Assembly (NCBI RefSeq): GCF_036588685.1 | Contig: NC_086374.1 | Span: forward strand, 30,930,886-30,994,885 | Direction of reading: 5' to 3' | Length of the DNA: 64,000 nucleotides | From: Mytilus trossulus | Taxonomy: Eukaryota; Mollusca; Bivalvia; Mytilida; Mytilidae | Part shown: piece by piece, positions 37,401-45,409 of the stretch | Position numbering within the stretch: position 1 is the first letter of the stretch | How the letters are laid out: every line of letters begins with the position of its first letter | Notes under the pieces: model-generated | What the model was told of the DNA's origin: nothing | What the model saw: the letters and a program-made list of their open reading frames with translations, nothing else | The model's database searches: none | Position numbers and translations under genes: made by a program

Positions 37401-38843
37401 TTGAACATTTGAAGGTCTTTATCATGAGAATACAAAAAAATGTAAAATAATTATTATATATCAACCTTTATCAATGTCGTCCGCTCAATGGGGAAACTAA
37501 AGTAGGAATATATATAACATCTCAGCTTAAGGCCTTATTTGAACATTTGAATTATTATATGTATACAAAAAAAGATCAAATATGAAGTGCTTGAGAATGA
37601 AATACATTCAAGGTTGTTCACTCTTCGGGGAAACAAACATTAGAAATGTTTAGCAATATAAACATCTTATTTTAAAATAATCTAATGCATTCCATGCACA
37701 TTTCAAGATGTCTTCTATCTAAGATTGACAAAACAAAAACGACAAATATCGTTTCATCGGCTTCAATTAGGTGCTCTCTCTAAAGCAAATGTTCGGCCCT
37801 TTTACCTACATGTAGCTACTAGTGTTTACTAGTAACTGGTACTAGACAAATCTAATTATTATATCTTTTTTCATAAATCATATATAAGAATGAGTCTGTG
37901 TGTCCATAGTACACGGATGCTCCAAACCCACTATCATTTTCTATGTTTAGTGGACCGTGAAATTTGGGTCAATACCTTTATCAAAGTGTATTTGGCATTA
38001 CAATTCGTCTCATAGGGATCATTTGTACTAAGTATCAAGTTGATTAAACTTAAACTTCATCAAAAACTACATTGACCAAAAACTTTAAGGAAACACTTTA
38101 GCCTGAAGATGGAAAGACGGACGAACGAACGAACAATTGAACGAACGAACAATGGAACGAACGTGCCCACAGACCAAAAACAGAATTCCCCTAAGAGCGG
38201 CTTAAAATGAAGTTAATTATATTAGTGTTTTAAAATTCTTTTTATAATGTCAGTATACCCATACAAATTATTCCTACTCCGACCAGTCTTTACTTGAATA
38301 AACTTAATGCAGCGCAATTAACGTGAAACGTATATGTTTACAATTGTATTTACAAGTCTTTGGGTCGATCTAGTCGGACTAACTTCCGCATCCGATGCGA
38401 ACACACTACCACGAGACTACCGAGGCGGTTTAATGATGGCGTTTCACACTGAACTTCCACTATATCTTATTCAACAAAAGTTTCGGTATCTGTTATCAAC
38501 CGGTCGCTAGAAAAACGCGATTGCAATCGTATGTCTTGTTTTCATTTAAAAGGGATTGAATTCACGTGGCGTTTAGACACTGCGTTATCATATTCCTCCA
38601 AATAAAGGTTTTTAATTCTAAAAACTTCGTTAACTTCAGGACAGACGAATCCAAAAGTATGTACTTACCTGATCTTGGGAACGCTGTTAATATGATGTCA
38701 TCTGGTCTGGTCTCTAAATCCCTGATGGCAGTGAATCGTTCTTCGGCATTTTTCTTTAATGGCGGAAAGGGTGGCAGTGTCATCCCATCAAATACGAGGA
38801 ATGCACCGCGTTTTGCTGCATTGGAATCTCTTTTATCCTCCAT
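31496..38843 (-). CDS. Cytosolic sulfotransferase (SULT1-like), five coding exons
   Basis: Exons, all with GT-AG borders: 38843-38669, 35956-35630, 33394-33288, 31985-31820, 31608-31496. The spliced phases close (888 nt, 295 aa). The product should transfer sulfonate from PAPS to small hydroxyl or amine acceptors in the cytosol. Visible motifs are: the PAPS 5'-loop TAFPRSGTHW (about 53-62); [10 protein letters not shown] with catalytic His108; [12 protein letters not shown] with Arg130 and Ser138 for the 3'-phosphate; and [10 protein letters not shown] (257-266) near the C terminus. Length and residue numbers match vertebrate SULT1 enzymes. The ATG at 38843 is chosen because the in-frame codon farther upstream is TTG. 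A good acceptor (tttgtacag) about 20 bp upstream suggests a non-coding first exon. Introns carry families A, B, C and D, SINEs and a foldback. No broken motif is seen; the substrate is unknown. Confidence 0.93.
32083..32345 (+). repeat. Dispersed repeat family A, diverged copy in a sulfotransferase intron
   Basis: Retains 'aggtcaccgttctgtcaaca', 'aatgagtaccaacaaaca', 'aaaacaacgcaaacgagaaa' and 'ctgaatcacaggcgcc'. It lies in intron 3 of the sulfotransferase gene, opposite in orientation to the gene. Confidence 0.65.
32420..32707 (-). repeat. Dispersed repeat family B, copy 2
   Basis: Runs from 'acaagaatgtgtcctcagta' to 'gtaggtggggcata'. It includes a short GACG/GAACG-rich simple repeat at about 32628-32665. 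The 68-codon minus frame here is a repeat artefact. Confidence 0.85.
33015..33190 (-). repeat. Dispersed repeat family B, partial copy 3
   Basis: Contains 'tagaaagatcataccatag', 'acttcaacttcatcaaaaac' and a GACGGACGAACG-type simple repeat at 33137-33187. Confidence 0.8.
34140..34380 (+). repeat. Probable dispersed repeat with an 11-bp inverted repeat
   Basis: Contains CTCTGACGTCC and its reverse complement GGACGTCAGAG about 35 bp apart (34216-34270). I recall similar sequence in several bivalve genomes, which suggests a conserved repeat. The 102-codon frame across it shows no domain. Confidence 0.4.
34628..34725. repeat. Short foldback element
   Basis: The two halves are inverted: 'ggtcatctcaactcgatt' with 'tttctcgct' on the left, and in reverse 'gatcatctcaacgagatt' with 'tttctcgct' on the right. 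Total about 98 bp, able to form an imperfect hairpin. It lies in intron 2 of the sulfotransferase gene. Confidence 0.65.
35020..35535 (+). repeat. Dispersed repeat family D, long copy
   Basis: About 500 bp ending with 'gacctgttggtgaccttctg', 'gtcgggttgttgtctctttg' and 'tttccattctcaatttta'. It contains 'aaccccgccgcatttttgcg'. It is recognised as a common mussel-type repeat; a shorter piece is at 22545-22640. It ends only about 95 bp from sulfotransferase exon 2. Confidence 0.7.
36955..37065 (-). repeat. Dispersed repeat family C, fragment
   Basis: Reverse relatives of the family C interior: 'agagacgctcgaatcaaaa', 'aagtacgaagttgacaagca', 'ttgtcaaatacagcgcat'. Confidence 0.5.
37120..37186 (-). 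mobile_element. tRNA-derived SINE head
   Basis: On the minus strand it reads as a tRNA-like head: 'cctcggtggtagtatgct' resembles box A, and 'gcgttcgaaacgc' matches the box B consensus closely. No adjacent 3' CCA-processing context or full cloverleaf is claimed. It lies in intron 1 of the sulfotransferase gene. Confidence 0.6.
37885..38195 (-). repeat. Dispersed repeat family B, copy 4
   Basis: Contains 'ccatagtacacggatgctcc', 'ggaccgtgaaatttgggtca', 'aacttcatcaaaaactac' and a GAACGAAC-rich run at 38119-38162. Confidence 0.8.
38360..38430 (-). mobile_element. tRNA-derived SINE head, diverged
   Basis: In reverse it reads 'gcctcggtagtctcgtggta' then 'gtgttcgcatcggatgcgg', the same order as the head at 37120-37186. 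Box B is degenerate ('agttagtccgact'). Confidence 0.55.
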
Positions 38844-38942
38844 AACTAACAACTGGTTGGCTGTACAAATAAGTATAAAAATTATAACGAAAATAAAAAT
38901 TGACTATTCTTTAATAAATATAAAGTTTTGTTTTAATGAATA

Positions 38943-39165
38943 AAGAAGATATGTGTAAATGCGACAACTATCCACAAGAAACCAAAATGACACTGAAATT
39001 ACCAACTACAGGTCACCGTACGGCCTTCAACAATGAGCAAAGCACATACCGCATAGTCAGGTATAAAAGGCCCCGAAATGACGATGTAAAACAATTCAAA
39101 CGAGAAAACTAACGGCCTTATTTATTTTTTTTTTTAAAAATGAGCGTATTACTAAAACAAATATG
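38943..39165 (+). repeat. Dispersed repeat family A
   Basis: Carries 'gtcaccgtacggccttcaac', 'aatgagcaaagcac' and 'cgagaaaactaacggcctta'. It lies just upstream of the sulfotransferase coding start, where a non-coding exon and promoter would be expected. Confidence 0.85.
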
Positions 39166-39384
39166 TAACACATGTTTGGTTTGAGAATTTTTACAGATCA
39201 TTGAAAAAAAAGAATGACACAATTTAGAACGTCTGCGAATTGCTTACGGTATCAGGTAATTTAAATGAACAAAAATAAAAAGATCAATTTACTATTTGAT
39301 TTCACTTAAGGTTAAGGAATTTGACCATATGAACATAATATGGAAAAAAATGTGGCATAAATCTACAACAATTTACTTTATTTA

Positions 39385-39625
39385 CAAAATTCAGTGGTTG
39401 TCGTTTGTTGGTGTATATCATATTTGTTTTTCGTTCATTGTACATAAATCAGGCCGTTAGTTTTCTCGTTTGAATAGTTTTACATATGTCATTTCGTGGC
39501 CTTTTATAGCTAAACAAGTGTTACTCCTTGTTAAAGACCGAACGATGATCTATATTTGTTAAATTCTGTGTCATTCATGTGCAGAGTTGTCTTATTGGAA
39601 ATCATACCCATCTTTTTAATTCTAT
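39385..39625 (-). repeat. Dispersed repeat family A, inverted copy
   Basis: Reads in reverse as the family A order ('aggccgttagttttctcgtt', 'gttgtcttattggaaatcat'). It faces the copy at 38943-39165, so the two could pair in a transcript. Confidence 0.75.
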
Positions 39626-39689
39626 ATTAGATCAATATTAACAATACAACTTTTCTCATTTGGTCTCATTTATAGTCATGGACTAGATA

Positions 39690-39950
39690 TCAGACACTTC
39701 ATATACAGCTTCCTCTGCATCATTTTTAAACAGAATTTGACTACACCGGTCCTTTTTAAATACCTGAGTCTATGACAAACGAGATGATTTTAATTTTGAA
39801 AGTATAAAATTTTCTCACCTTAGTAGCAATTTACCAACTTCATCCGCCTACGAGGCATTCGTTTCTTAACTCGTACGGTTTTCAAGAGATTGCACCTGGT
39901 ACTCAGATCTAGTTTGTAAAACATTATCAGTGACTGCGCAAACAATTAAT
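39690..39950 (+). pseudogene. C-terminal relic of the Penelope-like RT
   Basis: Broken-frame translation shows the same C-terminal order as 61370-61580: a TASxxxFLN-like stretch, FSPLSSNLPTSSAYE and LVRFSRDC. It is only the end of the protein and has frameshifts and stops. Confidence 0.6.
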
Positions 39951-39997
39951 GAACAAGGGACACTTATCTAGGACAGTGGTGTAACAGTGCATCGTAA

Positions 39998-41244
39998 AGC
40001 CTCGGTCACAACAGATCGTACGAATTTGTGCTGGAAGATCTATTTAATAGTTGTCGTGGCACTGTCGTTGAAAATGTCATAAAAATATTTCGAGTGGTCA
40101 CACCAGCTTCGACATGTCCACGATGATTCAACGATGGGTACACGACGGAAAAAAAATCGTAATTGTACTGTCGTGGGTTTGTCGCAAGTCGGTCGTACGA
40201 CAGTCGTATGACAATCGTGAGTTGTTTTTGTGCCATTTTCAGGTTTTTATGTCATGGGATGCGCGTGTTACTGTCGTGTCACTGTCGTGTCACTGTCATA
40301 CGACTGTCGGAATACAGTCGGGGGTCACTCGCACGTTTGACCCGAACTACAAAAATATAAAGAAGGCCCGAGTTATTGGGTTAGTGATGCGAGGGGCGAC
40401 TCTCAACAAAAGCTATTGAAACATGCCAGCCTCCATCTGCATGAATCCAACGAAATCACCGGCAGATTCCCGCTTCAACTCTCGCATCAGTATACTATAC
40501 TGCCCAAACATCAGTCGCAGTTCGATCCATGGCCTAACCCAACACCGTCGGGAGTTGTTGGTTCCTATAATGTTCACGGGCTCGAATCAACGCTAACATG
40601 ATCATATTTTGCTCTTGTTGAATTCCGGCAAGGCGCCTATTAAGCAGGACCAAGCGTAATCATTCTAGTGGAATAACCATCCTCGCTAAACGGCAGACTA
40701 TGCCTCTTACAAACATTCATTCCCTTCGAATTGTTTTCTTCTTCATAAAACAAAACGTAGCACGACGATCGTCACAGTACCACTGTCGTACGACAGACAA
40801 TCTATGTTGTGCGAGCATCGTACGAAATTTGGTATTCGTGAGACAATCGTGCTACTGTATCACGGGTGTCTTGCGACAGTCGTGTGACTGTCATACGATC
40901 GTTGTGCGAAAGTCGTGTGATTGTCTTACGACCGTTGTTCGAAAGTCGTACAATTATTTCTTATTAAAATTGTTTATGTTGGCACACACGAAAATATGTT
41001 TATTGCACGACAGTCCCACGACTGTGGTAAGACACTCTCACGACAGCCATAAGACAGTGACAAGATAAAAAATGTAGTGCAAAAAAGGTGCATATCCAAT
41101 TTTCGTCCCACGACACACGACAGCGCCACGATACTCAAAATATAGTGCGACTGGCGTACGACTATTATAGATGACCCGCGATTTGACTAAATTTCATGTC
41201 GTGGGGCTGCATAGATGTGTCGTGGGTTCGTTGTGACCAGGGCT
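39998..41244 (-). mobile_element. Internally deleted PIF/Harbinger transposon
   Basis: The termini AGCCTCGGTCACAAC and, in reverse, AGCCCTGGTCACAAC are inverted repeats. They are flanked by TAA on both sides (39995-39997 and 41245-41247), the 3-bp duplication expected for PIF/Harbinger. Both flanks of the interior (40010-40330 and 40760-41200) are crowded with variants of 'cgtacgacagtcgt', an alternating palindromic motif. The middle holds a transposase remnant on the minus strand. The rest of the transposase and the MADF-type partner gene are missing, so it cannot move on its own. Confidence 0.85.
40365..40547 (-). pseudogene. HARBI1-like transposase N-terminal fragment
   Basis: The minus-strand translation gives a conserved PIF/Harbinger nuclease start: CWVRPWIELR, then FGQYSILMREL, then DFVGFMQMEAGMFQ, then a stop, then LLLRVAPRI. 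These correspond to the usual WVRPWI...QY..LMREL...F....M....F..LL..V.PRI order. The stop sits in the codon after MFQ, and the DDE catalytic core is absent. Upstream coding continues in another frame, showing a frameshift too. Confidence 0.85.
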
Positions 41245-41261
41245 TAAGAAGAAAATATAAT

Positions 41262-41450
41262 ACTCAGTTGAAAAGGGCTTAACTTATCAGTTCGATACAA
41301 AACTGAAATACATCTAAACAAAAAACAAAGATAGAACATTGCAGGGTACTACAACCCACAACACACATACTAATTACAGATCTGAGAGTACCGTGGCTCG
41401 CAGTTATTGACAGCTACATATAGCTATAGTTCAAAGCCAATAACAACAAT
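41262..41450 (+). repeat. Dispersed repeat family A, 3' part
   Basis: Contains 'aaagggcttaacttatcag', 'acagatctgagagtac' and 'gcagttattgacagctac', the order seen at 31000-31145. Confidence 0.6.
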
Positions 41451-43774
41451 TTGAATTTAATCATGCATTTAAGAAGATACCTTAAGAATAGTGAATAAAA
41501 ACCAATGTTTTACCAAGGAATTGTATAGTTAGATATACAAATCCTTGGTTTTACATAAACATTCCCATTGATTTTCGTTTTAAAAAATCGATCAGTACTA
41601 TATGTCATGTCGATGAGGGATATTTGGCGGGAGAAAATACCTGCCATGAACATTTTTATATGTTAGCGTCTAAGTACATCCTTCTACACACAAGTATGTG
41701 TTAATAATTATGTAGGTGAAGGTGGAGGTGGATCCAGAAAATAATGATTATCTTTGGACGCTCGGAATAAATAAAGTGTAATTTCCCATTTTATGAATAT
41801 TTCTATAATAGATAGAGGACCAACATGCAAAAACTACTATTGTAACATCGATCGGATAAGAGCAATAACATATTATACAGAGAAAATAAGTTTAGATATT
41901 AGGGAATCTTACTAAAATAATATTAATATAATTTATACATAAAAAACAGAAATTAGAAAAAATAGGGATTCCTTCCGTCTCAAGCGACGTTGCCCTGAAA
42001 CTCAAACACATATGTATTTAGTTATACTGACATCATTCAATGGTGTACTAAATATATATTGTGTGTAACAGTTGTAAATATACAATCATGTAAATATGTA
42101 GTCCTATAACATATGACATCGGGGGCACTACTATTTCTTGTTACTGTTCTGTTATTTTTTTTTTACTATCAATGTGCCACCCCGAGCATTCAAAAAAAAA
42201 GAAGAAAATATCAGTATAAAAACGTTAACAATTGAATAAGAATGCGAAGTCATATGTTATAGGACTAGTAAATATGATGAAATGAAATGTACACTGATCT
42301 TACCAATATGACTGTATCGACTATCGAACGTGGTTATACAAAAAGGAACATCAATTTTGTTTAATCTATATTTATAGTAATTACTAAGTAAACTTACGTT
42401 ATACTCAGATCATATAAGAAATCCCCAGCTCTATAAATATATTTGTGTACAACTGTGTATATAGGACAAAATCTAGAACGACGAACAAATAATGATAATT
42501 TTATGAAATTACAATGTTCTCATAATTTACCTGTGGAATAGTACAAAAAACCTAAAAATATATGTATCATTAGCAACAACGCACTACACTGTACATAAAC
42601 ATGAGATAGAGAAAAAATCATTACGAGTTATGCCGGACTAAATATAAAAATGATTATGCTGGCTCAAGATCAAAGGCTTATAATTTTACAATAATTTGTC
42701 AAAATGTGGTTTATATCATGCCTTATGTATTTATGTATTATAGATTATGCATGATCATGCATGGAAAATCCAATTTGTTTGATAAAAAGAAAATAACACC
42801 ATATATAGGGGACCATATAATTTTATTAATAAGATAAAATATGAAAAGATAGCTCTAATAGTAATTAAAAGCTTTTAGATAAGAAAAGAAAATGGGGTTA
42901 CCGGACTTGTTTTATTGCTAATTGTACATGATAAAATAGGTTAATTTAAAACACATTCTATTATAAAAGTATCTTTATCTAAGTAATCTTCCCTTACAAT
43001 TGAGTTATCTCCCCTTATTTGGCGAAGTTGAACAAAATTAACAAACACATATATTTTGTGTTTTGTAAAATACAGTCGAAAATATGATAAATCAATTAGT
43101 TTCCTTTATATTAACATGAAAATTCCCACACATGAATTACCTACCACTCTCTAAATTTGCACATGTCATTAAAGATCTAGACCGTTTTTCATCTGCTATT
43201 TCAAAATATATCCAAGATTGTGGCAGACACCATTACCACTTTAGGTAACAACGAGTGTTACAGGATACTTATTTTACAGGATATTGTTACTTGGGTCTGA
43301 ATGGGATACATTGTAACAGAAAAGATTATTATAGGCCAATACTACAGAAAAATGGGCAAAAATAAAGAACAGAAAAAGGGGGTGTTCGAATAGATCTTTC
43401 ATAACTCTTCGTCTGTTATTTTGTTTTTCATATTTTGTTTTTCATATTATGCGGACACCTGTATATTGTTGAAAGCTACATGTTTTCCTATCAAAATCTC
43501 TTTGTATTTTGGGGTTGGTTTTTTTAACGTACAACTTAGAAAAATGTTAGATTTAAGTATACAACACATCTCCTTTTGTCCCCTTGTTTGATGAACTGCA
43601 AAATCATGAAAAATCAGATACTTATTGGTATCGAGTTATAGAAAAAATAAATTATATTTTTGTTGTAGTGCTGAGCGAATAAGGTAATGCATACGTGCAT
43701 GCGGTCAATAAACAAAACGAGATAACGATGTCACAGATTTTGCTGCAGTGTTTCTTCTGTAACAAACCGATTTT
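41451..43774. other. AT-rich DNA with one MITE, no gene seen
   Basis: Apart from the MITE at 42099-42267 I see no exon or array. The short minus frame at 43705-43890 overlaps the inverted duplication and is discussed there. Confidence 0.5.
42099..42267. mobile_element. 169-bp MITE with 9-bp target duplication
   Basis: The left end TAGTCCTATAACATATGACA and the right end in reverse TAGTCCTATAACATATGACT are identical for 19 bases and continue with TCG. GTAAATATG flanks it on both sides (42090-42098 and 42268-42276). A perfect 9-bp duplication with inverted termini suggests a Mutator-like superfamily. There is no ORF. Confidence 0.9.
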
Positions 43775-43990
43775 GAAATATTGAGAATCATATTCAAAAC
43801 AGTGTGGCTGTGGCCATTGATCGACGTCCTTAATTCATCCAATGACTGGGACATATTATGTGAACGTTTGTCTGTAACGATACTGCTCACTACTTACTTA
43901 TCATAGAATTTAAACTGTAGGGTTACCAAAGGTTCTTCCATGTAACGCCTTTAATAATGAAATAATCCGAAAAAATAATCAGGAATAACC
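43775..43990 (+). repeat. Inverted duplication, left arm
   Basis: Reverse-complement relationship to 44505-44725: shared 'aaaacagtgt', 'gctgtggccattgat', 'gacgtcct', 'tgtgaacgtttgtctgtaac', 'actgctcacta', 'aaccaaaggttct', and 'ccgaaaaaataatcaggaat'. The arms are roughly 80-90 percent alike by eye. Confidence 0.85.
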
Positions 43991-43998
43991 TTTATATA

Positions 43999-44455
43999 AG
44001 AAAGAAGATGTGGTATGATTGCCATTGAGACAACTATCCACAAAAGACCAAAATGACACAAACATTAACAACTATAGGTCACCGTACGGCCTTCAACAAC
44101 GAGCAAAGCTCATACCGCATAGTCAGATATAAAGGCCCCGATAAAACGAGAAAACTAACGGCCTTATTTATGTAAAAAAAATGAAAGAAAAATAAATATG
44201 TAACACATAAACAAACGACAACCACTGAATTACAGACTCCTGACTTGGGATAGGCATATACATAACTAATGTGGCGGGGTTACACATGTTAGAGGGATCC
44301 CAACCCTTCCCCTAACCTGGGACAGTGGTATAACAGTACAACATAAGAACGAACTATAAAAATCAGTTGAAAAAGGCTTAACTCATCAGATAGACAAAAA
44401 ATACAAGTGGACGTGGCCGGGTACTTATACATCCCGACACAAAAAGACACAATGA
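43999..44455 (+). repeat. Dispersed repeat family A, most complete copy
   Basis: Runs from 'gaagatgtggtatgattgcc' through 'ggtcaccgtacggccttcaa', 'actaatgtggcggggttaca', 'acctgggacagtggtataac' and ends at 'catcccgacacaaaaagaca'. It sits exactly in the loop between two inverted arms. Confidence 0.9.
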
Positions 44456-44504
44456 TTTTTTGATATACATTATTGATATAAATCATAAAATCGTGTTATT
44501 CATG

Positions 44505-44725
44505 ATTAATTTTTCGAATTACTTTATTTAGGTATTGAGAACCTTTGGTTACCCCACAGTTTAAGTGTCTTTAACAAGTACATAGTGAGCAGTGGTCGTT
44601 ACAGACAAACGTTCACATAATCTGTCTCAGTCAATGGGATAATTTAGGACGTCAATCAATGGCCACAGCTACACTGTTTTGCATATGATTATATATGCAA
44701 TTTCAGTACTATCAGTGGCGTGTGA
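44505..44725 (-). repeat. Inverted duplication, right arm
   Basis: Partner of 43775-43990; see that entry. The right arm has a stop (TAA) in the frame that stays open on the left arm's minus strand (43705-43890), so any coding interpretation holds for one arm only. Confidence 0.85.
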
Positions 44726-45342
44726 ACCTATTTGTTGTCACATGTCTTTAAATCTCTTCTTTGACAAAATTTAATGTTTAAAGTATACGTTGACGGCAAC
44801 GCTATATATAGCGTTATATCTTAATCAATGAAAAGACAATGAAAAGGTCAATGAAGGCAGAAGCGGGAAGATTATAATATGATTTGAAGGTGGCTACAAT
44901 ATCTACTTTGTCCCTTCAACATGATTTCAAATATTTTTTGTTTTAGGGAGGGTTGTTTCGTTTTTGTCAGTTTTTTGTGTTAGTTTTTGGTTTTTGATTT
45001 TGTTTACCTATTTTGGTATGATCGGAAAACAAATGCAGGCATTGTGACTTTTGCCTTTATAAAAGTAATAAAAAAAACACAATTAATGCAGATTGCGGAA
45101 CATGAAACTATAAAAAATATATCATAATATAGACTTCTATTAATACGCAACTTCCGTGTCATTTAAAACAATTCGTTGCGTTACATTTGACATATTCAGT
45201 CTTATTTTATAATCTTGTTTCCAACTATTTACTATTTCAACAACTCCACTTTAAGCTGTAAACAAAACACGTCCCTTTACACTTTGGAATTCCAAAAATG
45301 ACTGCCAAATCTGTTGTATCCCACGTAACACTTGACAGACAG

Positions 45343-45348
45343 TATAAG
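45343..45348 (+). promoter_or_regulatory. TATA-like box of the cysteine-rich protein gene
   Basis: 'tataag' about 65 bp before the signal-peptide ATG at 45410. Position suits a start of transcription near 45375. Sequence evidence only. Confidence 0.35.
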
Positions 45349-45409
45349 ATACTAAGAGTCAATGATATTCGTCATTTTATCTAAATATATAGAACAGTCA
45401 ACACGGAAA

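Noticed and set aside
43705..43890. 61-codon minus frame as a gene
   Set aside because: It lies in one arm of an inverted duplication and the other arm has a stop; differences between arms are not mainly synonymous. Kept only as part of a finding.
45362..45409. Upstream in-frame ATG as start of the cysteine-rich secreted protein
   Set aside because: Starting there puts a polar, charged 16-residue stretch before the signal peptide; the ATG at 45410 gives a standard signal sequence.
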